Assembly (NCBI GenBank): GCA_013112715.1
Contig: JABFGB010000008.1
Location: 1 to 64,000, forward strand
Direction of reading: 5' to 3'
Source of the DNA: Chloroflexota bacterium
Lineage (GTDB): Bacteria; Chloroflexota; Anaerolineae; Aggregatilineales; J027
Length of the DNA stretch: 64,000 nucleotides
Notes under the pieces: model-generated
Database searches by the model: none
The model's input: the letters and a program-made list of their open reading frames with translations, nothing else
Told to the model about the DNA's origin: nothing
In this document: piece by piece, positions 28,601-37,764 of the stretch
Position numbering within the stretch: the stretch's first letter is position 1
Layout of the letters: the number at the start of each line of letters is the position of its first letter
Program-made: the position numbers and the translations under genes

Positions 28601-31600
28601 TGCGCCGACCAACGCGGCCCTTGACCCAACGCCGGGGAATGAAATCGGCACAGGGACGATTACCGATAATGACACCCCGCCAACAGTCAGTATCAATGAT
28701 GTGACGGTCAGTGAAAGCGCGGGTACGCTGACCTTTACGGTCGCACTCTCCGCAGTGAGTGGTCGGACGGTAACAGTACCGTTCACCTCAGCGGATGGTA
28801 CAGCGACCACGCCAGCGGATTATGCGGTTACGACGATTAGCCCCTTGACGTTTAATGCGGGGGTTACAACCCAGAGCATCACGGTTAACATCGTGGATGA
28901 TGCGTTGGACGAGAACAATGAGACCTTTACAGTGACGTTGGGGGCACCGACCAACGCGACCCTTGACCCAACGCCGGGGAATGAAATCGGCACAGGGACG
29001 ATTACCGATAATGACGCCCCGCCGACGGTCAGTATCAATGATGTGACGGTCAGTGAAAGCGCGGGTACGCTGACCTTTACGGTGACACTCTCCGCAGTGA
29101 GTGGTCGGACGGTAACAGTACCGTTCACCTCAGCGGCAGGGACAGCGGCTACACCCGCCGATTATACGGTTACGACGATCAGTCCCTTGACGTTTAATGC
29201 GGGTGTGACGACACAAAGCATCACGGTCAATCTGGTGAATGATACGATTGATGAGCCAAATGAAGATTTCACCGTGACGTTGCAGACTCCGACGAATGCT
29301 GATCTTGACCCGGTGGTTGCCAACACGATTGGTGTGGGTACGATCAATGATGACGATAACCCGCCGATCATTAGTATCAATGATGTGGCGCTTGTCGAAG
29401 GTTCAGGTGGTGGCACCACTACGATGAACTTCACGGTTACGTTGTCATCGGCGAGTGCCTTTACGGTGACGGCCCCCTTCACAGTGGCAGACGGGACGGC
29501 AGTTTCACCCGCTGACTACACTGTCTCGACTACTAGCCCCTTGACTTTCAATCCGGGTACAATATCGTTACAGGTACAGGCGCTTATTGTTCGGGATAAT
29601 ACTGACGAATCCAATGAGACCTTTACCATCACGCTCGATACTCCGACGAATGCGACGCTGGATGCCGACCCCAATGCCATTGTCGGGGTTGGAACCATTC
29701 TCGACGACGATAACGCTCCGGTAGTGAGCATTGACGATGTGTCACAAACGGAAGGCACGGGTGGAACGACCACACTGACCTTTACGGTATCTTTGACGAA
29801 CCCCAGCAGCCAAACCGTCAGTGTATCGTTCACTTCGGCAAACGGGACGGCAACGACACCAGCGGATTACAGCGTAACGACGACTTCACCACTCACTTTC
29901 AATCCCGGTGTTACCACACAAACTATCGCGGTGGACATCGTGACGGATGCACTCGATGAAAACAACGAGACTTTCACCGTAACATTGACTGGGGCGACGA
30001 ACGCGACGCTTGATCCAGTGGTTGCTAACACCATCGGTGTGGGCACAATCAATGATGATGATGCGACCCCGACGGTGAGTATCAATGATGTGGCCGTAAC
30101 AGAAGGCACGGGCGGAACAACCACTTTGACCTTCACTGTGACACTATCAGCCGTCAGTGGTTTGAATGTTTCCGTACCATTCACTTCAGCGGATGGAACA
30201 GCGACGACCCCAGCGGATTACAGCGTCACGACTGGTTCACCCATTAACATCGCAGCAGGCCTGACCACCCAAACCATTGCAGTAGACATCGTGACAGATG
30301 CACTGGATGAGCCAAACGAAGATTTCACGGTGACGTTGCAAACGCCAACGAATGCCGATCTTGACCCGGTGGTTGCCAATACAATTGGCGTGGGCACGAT
30401 CAATGACGATGATGCCGCGCCGACGGTGAGCATCAACGACGTGGCCGTGACGGAGGGTACTGGTCCCGGTACAACGACCTTGACCTATACCGTAACGCTT
30501 TCGGCAGCGAGTGGCTTCACGGTTACTGTGCCGTTCACGGCAGCGGATGTGAGCGCGACGAGTCCGGGTGACTACAGCGTGACAACAATCAGCCCGTTGA
30601 CCTTTAATCCGGGCGTGACGACCCAAAACATCCTAGTGGACATCGTGCGCGATGCGACGGATGAACCGAATGAAACCTTTGAGGTGACATTGGGTGCGCC
30701 GACCAACGCGACGCTTGACCCGGTGGTTGCCAATACGATTGGCGTTGGAACCATTAACAACGATGACGGCCCGCCACTGGTGAGCATTAATGATGTGACC
30801 GTCAATGAAGCTGCTGGCACATTGACCTTCACGGTTTCACTTTCCGCTTCGAGTGGTCTACCGGTTACTGTTCCATTCACCTCAGCGAATGGAACCGCGA
30901 CAACACCAGCGGACTACAGCGTGGTGACAATCAGCCCGTTGACCTTCACGCCGGGTGATACCAGCGAGGCCATCACGGTTAATATCGTGAATGACACACT
31001 CGACGAAGACGACGAAACCTTCACCGTAACCTTGCAGACCCCGACGAATGCGGTACTTGATCCGACGCCGGGGAATGAAATTGGCACGGGTACAATTACC
31101 GACAATGACGCCTCGCCGACGGTCAGCATTGATGATGTGACCGCCAATGAAAGCACCGGGACACTGACCTTTACGGTGACCCTCTCCGCGGTCAGTGGTC
31201 GTACCGTGACTGTGCCATTTGTTTCTGCAAATGGAACCGCGACGACCCCCGCCGATTACAGTGTGGCGACAATCAGCCCCTTGACCTTCACTGCGGGGGT
31301 GACGACCCAAAATGTGACAGTCAATTTAGTGAATGACACACTGGATGAAGACGACGAAACCTTCACGGTGACCTTGCAGACTCCAACGAATGCCGACCTT
31401 GACCCGACGCCGGGGAATGAAATCGGCACAGGGACTATTACCGACAATGACACGCCGCCAACGGTGAGCATTGATGATGTGACGGTTAATGAATCCGCTG
31501 GAACACTGACCTTTACGGTGACACTCTCAACCGTGAGTGGTCGTACCGTGACAGTGCCATTCACTTCGACCCCCGGAACCGCGACGACCCCGGCGGACTA

Positions 31601-34600
31601 CAGCGTGGCAACGGTATCGCCGCTGACATTTACGGCGGGGACAACCACCCAAACTATCACAGTCAATATCGTGAATGATACGTTGGATGAAAACAGCGAA
31701 GATTTCACGGTGACGCTGCAAACGCCGACGAATGCCGATCTTGACCCAGTGGTTGCCAACACGATTGGCGTGGGTACGATTACCGACAATGATAGTCCGC
31801 CCACCGTCAGCATTGACGATGTAACGGTGAATGAAAATGCTGGCACCTTGACCTTCACGGTGTCCCTATCCACCGCCAGCGGACTCAATATCAGCGTGCC
31901 GTTCACCTCGGCAGGAGGTACAGCTGCCCCAATCGCGGACTACGCCGTTGCTACCAGTAGCCCGCTGACCTTCAATGCGGGTGTGACGACACAAAGTATT
32001 ACAGTCAACATCGTGAATGACACGCTGGACGAGGCGAACGAAGACTTCACGGTGACGTTGCAAGCACCTACGAATGCGACGCTTGATCCGGTGGTTGCCA
32101 ATACCATTGGCGTGGGTACAATCAATGACGACGATAACCCACCAACGGTCAGTATTGATGATGTGACGGTCAACGAAAATGCTGGAACACTAACCTTTAC
32201 AGTCACACTGTCGGCGATGAGTGGTCAAATCATCACAGTCCCATTCATCTCAGCGAATGGTACCGCGACCAGTCCTGCCGATTTCAGCGTGCCAACGATT
32301 TCGCCGTTGACCTTCAATATCGGTGTAACGACCCAAAGCGTGACAGTCAACATTGTGGATGACGCGAACGATGAACCTGCTGAAGACTTCACGGTGACAC
32401 TGCAAACGCCAACGAATGCGACGCTTGACCCGGTGATTGCCAACACAATTGGTGTCGGAACGATTACCGACAACGATAATCCACCGACGGTTAGTATCAA
32501 TGATGTGGCCGTGACGGAAGGTACGGGTGCTGGTACAACAACCTTGACCTATACTGTGACCCTGTCAGCAGCCAGTGCCTTTAGCATCACGGTGCCATTC
32601 ACGGCAGCGGATGTGAGCGCAACGAGTCCGGGTGACTACAGCGTCACAACGGTTAGCCCGTTGACGTTCAATCCGGGTGTGACGACCCAGAACATCCTAG
32701 TGGACATCGTGCGTGACGCGACGGATGAACCTAATGAAACTTTTGAGGTGACATTGGGTGCGCCGACGAACGCGACACTTGACCCCGTAGTCGCCAATAC
32801 CATTGGCGTTGGGACGATCAACAACGACGATGGCCCACCACTGGTGAGCATTAACGATGTGACCGTCAATGAAAACGCGGGGAACCTGACCTTTACGGTG
32901 TCGCTGTCGGCTGTCAGTGGCTTGCCAGTGACCGTGCCGTTCACTTCGGCGGCTGGAACTGCGACGACCCCTGCCGACTATACAGTTACCACCGTCAGTC
33001 CGTTGACCTTCACGCCCGGTGATACTAGCGAGACGATCACGGTCAACATTGTGAATGACACGCTGGATGAAAACAACGAAACCTTCACCGTGACATTGGG
33101 TACGCCGACGAATGCACAACTTGATCCAACCCCCGGTAATGAAATCGGGACAGGGACGATCAATGATGACGATAATCCTCCAACGGTCAGTATTGACGAT
33201 GTGGCCGTGACGGAAGGCACAGGTGCGGGCACAACGACCCTGACCTATACCGTAACACTCTCGACAGCCAGCGGTTTGACAGTGACTGTGCCGTTCACCT
33301 CGGCTAATGGGACGGCGACAGGCGCGGATTACAGCGTCACCACGACCAGCCCCTTGACCTTCAATCCGGGTGTAACGACCCAAACGATTGCGGTTAATAT
33401 CGTGCGCGACACACTGGATGAAAACAACGAAGACTTCACGGTGACATTGGGTGTGCCGACCAATGCGACGCTTGACCCGGTGGTTGCCAATACGATTGGT
33501 GTGGGTACGATCAATGATGACGATAATCCTCCAACGGTCAGTATTGACGATGTGGCCGTGACGGAAGGTACAGGTGCGGGCACAACGACCCTAACCTATA
33601 CTGTGACCCTCTCGACAGCTAGCGGTTTGACAGTGACTGTGCCGTTCACTTCTGCCGATGGGACGGCGACGGCAGCGGATTATAGTGTCACCACGATTAG
33701 CCCGTTGACTTTCAACCCGGGTGTGACGACCCAGAACATCCTAGTGGACATCGTGCGCGACGCGACGGATGAACCGAATGAAACCTTTACGGTGACATTG
33801 GGTGCGCCGACGAATGCCACGCTTGACCCGGTGGTTGCCAATACGATTGGTGTGGGCACGATCAATGATGACGACAGCGCCCCAACAGTGAGCATTGACG
33901 ATGTGGCTGTGACTGAAGGTACAGGCGGAACCACCACCTTGACCTTTACCGTGACACTATCGGCGGCGAGTGGCCTAGCCGTAACCGTGCCGTTCACTTC
34001 CGCCAATGGGACGGCGACAGGCGCGGATTACAGTGTCACTACAATCAGCCCCTTGACCTTCAATGTGGGCGTGACGACGCAGACCATCGCAGTCAACATC
34101 GTCACGGACAACATTGATGAGCCTAATGAAACCTTCACCGTTACATTGGGTGCGCCAACCAATGCCACTGTTGACCCAACGCCGGGTGCTGGCGTGGGGA
34201 TCGGCACAATCAATGACGACGATAACGCCCCGGTGGTGAGCATCAACGATGTCGCTGTTACCGAAGGCACAGGTGGCACGAATACCTTGACCTTCACAGT
34301 AGCCTTGAGCAATCCAAGCAGTTTCACTGTGACCGTACCCTTCACATCGGCCAATGGCACAGCGACGGCTGGTGATTACAGTGTGACCACCGCCTCACCG
34401 CTGACATTTAACGCGGGGGCGACATCGCAATCTATCAGTGTCAATATTGTCACGGATGCGATTGACGAAAATAACGAAGACTTCACGGTAACGCTACAAA
34501 CGCCGGCGAATGCCACGCTTGATCCAACGCCTGCCAATACGATTGGTGTGGGTACGATCAATGACGATGATGCGCCACCAACCGTCAGTATTGACGATGT

Positions 34601-36614
34601 GGCCGTCACCGAAGGTACGGGTGTTGGTACAACAAACCTGACCTTTACCGTAACGCTCTCCGCCGCCAGCGACTTCCCGATCACTGTGCCGTTTACGGTA
34701 GCGGGTGTAACGGCGGCGACCCCAGCGGACTTCACTGTGACAACCGTCAGCCCGTTGAGCTTCACGGCTGGCACGACCACCCGCACGATTGTGGTCAGTG
34801 TTGTGCGTGATGCGATTGACGAAAACAATGAAACACTCAATGTAACTTTGGGTGCGCCGACGAACGCGACACTTGATCCAACCCCTGCCAATACGATTGG
34901 TGTGGGCACAATCAATGACGACGATAGCGTGGGTGTCACCGTGACCATCACGGGTGCGAATACCACTGTTGTGGAATCACCTGCGCCTACTGCTGCTCAA
35001 CGCGATACCTTTGATGTCCGCCTTGCCTCCCAACCGAGCGCCAATGTAACCATTACATTGGCGGTCAGCGACGGGCAGACCTTGATTGGTCGCGTAGGTG
35101 GCCCATATGGTACCAGCCTCAATCTGACCTTCGTGCCCAGTGGTACACCGACTGCACCCAATACAGTCTGGGATACCAACCAGACCGTTGAAGTGGTCGC
35201 GGTGGATGATGCGGTGGTTGAATCTGCCATCCATAACGGCGCGATTAACTTTGCGGTGCAAGCGGGCAGTGCAGCAGAATATGTCGGCCTGAGCATCCCA
35301 TCGTTAACGGTTCGTATCCAAGATAACGATGGCCCAGAATCCCTTGCGATCTTTAATCCGCAGACCGGCCAAGCGAGCTTGCTGAACACTCTACAAGACT
35401 TGCCCGCGCCGAGTGCCTACAACACCTTTGCTACTGGTGCTCCGATTGCGGGTCAATGGGTCATGGGTGACTGGGATGGTGACGGTCAAAAGACGCCCGG
35501 TGTTTACGGTAACGGTGTGTTCGCCTATACCAATGCAGTTGGCCCAGTGCCGCCTGCTTCGTGGATCGGTATCTGGTTCGGATTGCCCGGTCCAGCCGTA
35601 CCCGGTCGCTTCGATGCAGGGGTTGGTCATGATTGCATCGGGGTTATTGACAGCGGCAACTTCCCGCCATGGGGCACTGCCTATGTCCTGTACTTTGCCT
35701 GTAATCTGACCAGCGGCCCAACACCACCCTTGAGTTTCCAATGGTTGAGTGTGGTACTGCCGGATAATCAAGGCTTCACTGGTACGGCTCAGTTTGTTGC
35801 TGGCGACTGGGATGGCAACGGTACAGATTCCATTGCTGTGCGCCGTAGCGAATCCATTGCCTATACCAACGTGCCACCTGCGCCGAACGCACCGAGCTTG
35901 CCGTTCAGTCTAGCCGCGTTCAACCTTGCACAATATATCGGTGATCCAAGACCGTTGGCCGGCGATGTGTTAGCGGGTCAATACGGCAACGTGGTGGCTG
36001 GTGACTGGGACAGCAATGGTGTGGACAGTTTTGGCCTCTACTATCCAGCGGGCTACTTCTACTATCGCAATGACCTGCTGTGGAACTCTGGCCTGTATAC
36101 ACTGCAACGAGTTGCCCAACCAATTGGTACGACGACTACCGCTACCAGTTGGCGGGCAGGCGTGTCCGGTGGTGCTGGCGTGGCTCAATTGCAGGGCGAA
36201 CCTGTTGAAACGCCGACTCCATCCGCCCCGACCACACGCCGTGTCTCGACAGTGATTGAGTCGGATGACCCGCAGGTTGCCCGCGATGGTAAATGGTCAG
36301 TACAGTCCGCCGCCGCTGCCAGTGGTAATCGCTATGTCTACAGCAGTGGGAGTACAGACGACATCCTGAGCCTCGAATTTGTGGGTACGTCGGTTGAGGT
36401 GATTTATGTCGAAAGCCGTATGACCGGGACGTTCACCATCATGGTTGATGATGTGGCCGTTCGTACCGTCGTCACGACTGGGGATGTAACTGAATTTAAC
36501 AGCCGTACTCTAATCAACTACCTGTCCGATGGACAGCACACCTTACAAATTGTCCCGATTAGCGGTACCGTCGCCGTAGACGCCTTCGTGGTAACACAAG
36601 AGGTTACGGAATAG
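25620..36614 (+). CDS. Giant secreted Calx-beta repeat protein with CSLREA/beta-helix N-terminus
   Basis: A 3664-residue surface or secreted protein. An N-terminal signal-like hydrophobic stretch ('GLGGLVAMLLLALVLPYIPY', residues ~50-70) follows a long basic leader. Next is a CSLREA motif ('VDGQCSLREALQANN') and right-handed beta-helix repeats ('NVIVGNRIGTNQAG', 'NIVIGNYIGTDVTG', 'NNIIEGNYIGLNSPG') to residue ~560. From ~670 to ~3103 are 21 tandem Calx-beta modules of 114-118 residues, each ending in an acidic 'GTINDDD/GTITDND' calcium-binding motif, plus a divergent one. The C-terminus has three FG-GAP-like 'GDWDGDG/GDWDGNG/GDWDSNG' units and a jelly-roll-like end domain. Probably a calcium-stiffened adhesin or matrix protein. 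ATG 25620 is used; ATG 25683, next to AAGGGGG, is an alternative. No sorting anchor seen. Confidence 0.88.
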   Translation: MTDDKDLTANPNFLFEFFKGVMLTPRNHRLSSGKTKFRVQTSHRALYRAGLGGLVAMLLLALVLPYIPYVSEPFSPARRVEAAATMTVTTTADTVAVDGQCSLREALQANNTNTTVNECIHDGTGGLDTINFNIAGPAPYTFNVASALPIITEPVLIDGRSEPDFAGAPIIVLNGEPIPEDVPNEGTNGLTLGSGSSGSTIRGLVIQNFNNSGIQILSSNNVIVGNRIGTNQAGTARAANRGRADGGGIEIIGPFGTNNIIGGTSGVTVGGSCTGDCNLVSGNADILGFVGVKMRDNADNNIVIGNYIGTDVTGTLSVPNERIGLQIIGSDGNQIGGNTPAERNVISGNAETNLVIISYGTDPSQMGENNIIEGNYIGLNSPGTGEVSVPPIIWPPGSWNYSDGIRIRNSPTNTITGNYVSGNDGTAIRIQTYGFLVRTTGSGPADNLVVTNNFIGTNGSATGSVPNGEFGIFLQGASNTLIQGNVVNNNVRGIVVDHEYYPDVPPDVFIASLNNRILQNTTANNTNLGIDIVERLTPSVPTFGVTANDANDADGGNNDQQNFPVLTAANLVSGPSLTVSGNLTTIAGSYLVEFFSSPSCDASGNGEGATYLGSTSVVVASTGVAQPFTATGLPSVSLGSAITTTATSNNGGAGGETSEFSGCASVTSALPTVSINDPGSVVEGTGGAPPTITYTVTLSAASGSTVTVPFSFGGTASGGGVDYTVVTGSPLSFSPGVTVQNIVVNVNPDALDENDETVVVTLDPPSGANLDPNPANTIGDATITDDDNPPTVSIDDVAVTEGTGAGTTTLTFTVTLSAPSGLNIQVPFTPSDGTATAADYTVTTTGPLIFAPGDTSETINVTITRDALDEINETFNVQLGSPTGATLDPVPANTLGVGTINDDDDPPTVSINDVTVAENAGTLTFTVALSAASGQTVTVPFTSAAGTATTPADYAVTTISPLTFNAGVTTQSITVNIVDDALDEDDETFTVTLGAPTNAALDPTPGNEIGTGTITDNDTPPTVSINDVTVSESAGTLTFTVALSAVSGRTVTVPFTSADGTATTPADYAVTTISPLTFNAGVTTQSITVNIVDDALDENNETFTVTLGAPTNATLDPTPGNEIGTGTITDNDAPPTVSINDVTVSESAGTLTFTVTLSAVSGRTVTVPFTSAAGTAATPADYTVTTISPLTFNAGVTTQSITVNLVNDTIDEPNEDFTVTLQTPTNADLDPVVANTIGVGTINDDDNPPIISINDVALVEGSGGGTTTMNFTVTLSSASAFTVTAPFTVADGTAVSPADYTVSTTSPLTFNPGTISLQVQALIVRDNTDESNETFTITLDTPTNATLDADPNAIVGVGTILDDDNAPVVSIDDVSQTEGTGGTTTLTFTVSLTNPSSQTVSVSFTSANGTATTPADYSVTTTSPLTFNPGVTTQTIAVDIVTDALDENNETFTVTLTGATNATLDPVVANTIGVGTINDDDATPTVSINDVAVTEGTGGTTTLTFTVTLSAVSGLNVSVPFTSADGTATTPADYSVTTGSPINIAAGLTTQTIAVDIVTDALDEPNEDFTVTLQTPTNADLDPVVANTIGVGTINDDDAAPTVSINDVAVTEGTGPGTTTLTYTVTLSAASGFTVTVPFTAADVSATSPGDYSVTTISPLTFNPGVTTQNILVDIVRDATDEPNETFEVTLGAPTNATLDPVVANTIGVGTINNDDGPPLVSINDVTVNEAAGTLTFTVSLSASSGLPVTVPFTSANGTATTPADYSVVTISPLTFTPGDTSEAITVNIVNDTLDEDDETFTVTLQTPTNAVLDPTPGNEIGTGTITDNDASPTVSIDDVTANESTGTLTFTVTLSAVSGRTVTVPFVSANGTATTPADYSVATISPLTFTAGVTTQNVTVNLVNDTLDEDDETFTVTLQTPTNADLDPTPGNEIGTGTITDNDTPPTVSIDDVTVNESAGTLTFTVTLSTVSGRTVTVPFTSTPGTATTPADYSVATVSPLTFTAGTTTQTITVNIVNDTLDENSEDFTVTLQTPTNADLDPVVANTIGVGTITDNDSPPTVSIDDVTVNENAGTLTFTVSLSTASGLNISVPFTSAGGTAAPIADYAVATSSPLTFNAGVTTQSITVNIVNDTLDEANEDFTVTLQAPTNATLDPVVANTIGVGTINDDDNPPTVSIDDVTVNENAGTLTFTVTLSAMSGQIITVPFISANGTATSPADFSVPTISPLTFNIGVTTQSVTVNIVDDANDEPAEDFTVTLQTPTNATLDPVIANTIGVGTITDNDNPPTVSINDVAVTEGTGAGTTTLTYTVTLSAASAFSITVPFTAADVSATSPGDYSVTTVSPLTFNPGVTTQNILVDIVRDATDEPNETFEVTLGAPTNATLDPVVANTIGVGTINNDDGPPLVSINDVTVNENAGNLTFTVSLSAVSGLPVTVPFTSAAGTATTPADYTVTTVSPLTFTPGDTSETITVNIVNDTLDENNETFTVTLGTPTNAQLDPTPGNEIGTGTINDDDNPPTVSIDDVAVTEGTGAGTTTLTYTVTLSTASGLTVTVPFTSANGTATGADYSVTTTSPLTFNPGVTTQTIAVNIVRDTLDENNEDFTVTLGVPTNATLDPVVANTIGVGTINDDDNPPTVSIDDVAVTEGTGAGTTTLTYTVTLSTASGLTVTVPFTSADGTATAADYSVTTISPLTFNPGVTTQNILVDIVRDATDEPNETFTVTLGAPTNATLDPVVANTIGVGTINDDDSAPTVSIDDVAVTEGTGGTTTLTFTVTLSAASGLAVTVPFTSANGTATGADYSVTTISPLTFNVGVTTQTIAVNIVTDNIDEPNETFTVTLGAPTNATVDPTPGAGVGIGTINDDDNAPVVSINDVAVTEGTGGTNTLTFTVALSNPSSFTVTVPFTSANGTATAGDYSVTTASPLTFNAGATSQSISVNIVTDAIDENNEDFTVTLQTPANATLDPTPANTIGVGTINDDDAPPTVSIDDVAVTEGTGVGTTNLTFTVTLSAASDFPITVPFTVAGVTAATPADFTVTTVSPLSFTAGTTTRTIVVSVVRDAIDENNETLNVTLGAPTNATLDPTPANTIGVGTINDDDSVGVTVTITGANTTVVESPAPTAAQRDTFDVRLASQPSANVTITLAVSDGQTLIGRVGGPYGTSLNLTFVPSGTPTAPNTVWDTNQTVEVVAVDDAVVESAIHNGAINFAVQAGSAAEYVGLSIPSLTVRIQDNDGPESLAIFNPQTGQASLLNTLQDLPAPSAYNTFATGAPIAGQWVMGDWDGDGQKTPGVYGNGVFAYTNAVGPVPPASWIGIWFGLPGPAVPGRFDAGVGHDCIGVIDSGNFPPWGTAYVLYFACNLTSGPTPPLSFQWLSVVLPDNQGFTGTAQFVAGDWDGNGTDSIAVRRSESIAYTNVPPAPNAPSLPFSLAAFNLAQYIGDPRPLAGDVLAGQYGNVVAGDWDSNGVDSFGLYYPAGYFYYRNDLLWNSGLYTLQRVAQPIGTTTTATSWRAGVSGGAGVAQLQGEPVETPTPSAPTTRRVSTVIESDDPQVARDGKWSVQSAAAASGNRYVYSSGSTDDILSLEFVGTSVEVIYVESRMTGTFTIMVDDVAVRTVVTTGDVTEFNSRTLINYLSDGQHTLQIVPISGTVAVDAFVVTQEVTE
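27627..34929 (+). repeat. Array of 21 tandem Calx-beta coding repeats (~350 bp period)
   Basis: Each unit starts with PPTVSI(N/D)DV and ends with DDD or DND. Periods of 342 bases (28338 to 28680) and 351 bases (33180 to 33531) can be read directly. Some units are nearly identical at the DNA level: units 3 and 4 (from 28338 and 28680) and units 17 and 18 (from 33180 and 33531). A pair of units (9-10, from ~30417) recurs as units 15-16 (from ~32481), including the same unusual 'INNDDGPPLVS' junction. The array expanded by unequal duplication. Confidence 0.85.
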
Positions 36615-36655
36615 CGGCAGCGCTGATCGCCTTATCGTCAACAAACCCCTAGTGT

Positions 36656-36693
36656 TCAGAGTGTATCGGGAAGCCGGTACACTCTGATTTTTT
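36656..36693 (+). terminator. Rho-independent terminator after the giant gene
   Basis: TCAGAGTGTA and TACACTCTGA form a perfect ten-pair stem around a 12-base loop, followed by six T residues. It lies 42 bases after the stop codon of the giant gene. Confidence 0.85.
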
Positions 36694-36786
36694 GCCCCGA
36701 TTCGGCGTGTCCAATCGCGTGCAACATTATAGAACTCAGATTACAATGAGGGTGTGCCGAGTTTTTACTGAAAGGAACACAAAGCA

Positions 36787-37266
36787 ATGACCGATAATCC
36801 TGAACTCAAATCTCCTGCCAGTGATGCGCTTTTGACCCCTGTGACGTTTGAGGGGGTGATCCTTTATCGTGACCCGGCAACAGGTGGACATTGGCTGCCA
36901 CATGGTCAGCTTCAGGAATTAGCCGAGGAACAGCTTGACCATGAGCTGCCGCCGCTGATGGAAGTAGACGAAACGACGATGCACCACAGTGGCCGTTTTT
37001 GTCCAGAAGATGGCCTTGAACTGATTGAGTATATTTTTGCTGCCAGCGATATTCGCGTGGAACAATGTTTGTCCTGTCATGGGGTCTGGTTGGATACAGG
37101 CGAACTCAAAAAACTAATGACCTACGTCCATCAGCATCCCTATGAAGAAATCGCTGAGGCCCTGTCGGTGGCGGAAGAGGCGGATGACGAGGAAGGGGAC
37201 TTGCCACTCACGACTCGGGTTTTGGCGTTTTTATATCGGCTGACCGAGCGACCACCTTATGTATGA
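36787..37266 (+). CDS. Zinc-ribbon protein (TFIIB-type zinc finger)
   Basis: A 159-residue acidic protein. Its centre has a zf-TFIIB-like ribbon: a first knuckle 'RFCPEDGLELIEY' and a second 'IRVEQCLSCHGVWLDTGELK', with the diagnostic CxxCxGvWLDxGEL. The rest is acidic and predicted soluble. These zinc-ribbon proteins are widespread in bacteria with no settled role; some are in stress or redox operons. ATG 36787 follows AAAGGAACACAAAGCA. The methylglyoxal synthase gene begins 14 bases downstream, so the two are likely co-transcribed. Confidence 0.7.
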   Translation: MTDNPELKSPASDALLTPVTFEGVILYRDPATGGHWLPHGQLQELAEEQLDHELPPLMEVDETTMHHSGRFCPEDGLELIEYIFAASDIRVEQCLSCHGVWLDTGELKKLMTYVHQHPYEEIAEALSVAEEADDEEGDLPLTTRVLAFLYRLTERPPYV

Positions 37267-37280
37267 GGGGTAGGGGGATA

Positions 37281-37691
37281 ATGCCTAAAAAACCAGTCCG
37301 TTTGGAAGAGAGCACGCTTGCACTCATTGCCCATGATGGCAAAAAAGCCGATATGGTGGCCTTTGCGATTGACCACCGTCAGACCCTGCAAAAATGCAAG
37401 ATTGTGGCGACGGGTACTACCGGAACTTTGCTGCAAGACAAAGTGGGGCTGACCGTGCAGCGGATGTTATCTGGCCCGATTGGGGGGGATGCCCAAATTG
37501 CTGCGCAAGTGGTCGAAGGGAATATCCGCGCCGTATTCTTCTTCGTAGACCCGCTTGGCTATCACCCCCATGACCCAGATATTCAAATGCTGCTGCGGGT
37601 GTGTAATGTGCATAATATCCCGTTGGCCTCGAATCCGGCAACGGCATCCTGCATTATCGCTGCGCTGGAAGAAGAGGACGAGACACCCTAG
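37281..37691 (+). CDS. mgsA: Methylglyoxal synthase
   Basis: Converts dihydroxyacetone phosphate to methylglyoxal and phosphate, a bypass that relieves phosphate limitation of glycolysis. At 136 residues it is slightly shorter than usual. Diagnostic segments are 'LALIAHDGKKADMVAFAI', 'TGTTGTLLQD' (phosphate-binding), 'SGPIGGDAQIAAQVVEG' with the catalytic Asp, 'FFVDPLGYHPHDPDIQMLLR' with His/Asp ligands, and 'NIPLASNPATA'. The ATG at 37281 follows a purine-rich GAGGGGTAGGGGGATA; the frame is open to 37263 but that region lacks homology. Confidence 0.93.
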   Translation: MPKKPVRLEESTLALIAHDGKKADMVAFAIDHRQTLQKCKIVATGTTGTLLQDKVGLTVQRMLSGPIGGDAQIAAQVVEGNIRAVFFFVDPLGYHPHDPDIQMLLRVCNVHNIPLASNPATASCIIAALEEEDETP

Positions 37692-37764
37692 GAGGCTCAA
37701 CTTGCGGCAGGCTGTAATCGCTCATAAAATTCGGTTGTCCTATGAATGATGGGAGAAAATTGCC

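Noticed and set aside
27627..34929. Regular repeats that could be taken for a CRISPR array
   Set aside because: The period is about 350 bases and the repeats are entirely coding; there are no short identical repeats with unique spacers and no cas genes.
27449..35771. Many 60-230 residue open frames on the minus strand across the giant gene
   Set aside because: They repeat with the same ~350-base period as the Calx-beta units and arise from the codon composition of the repeats; they have no ribosome binding sites and no independent protein pattern.
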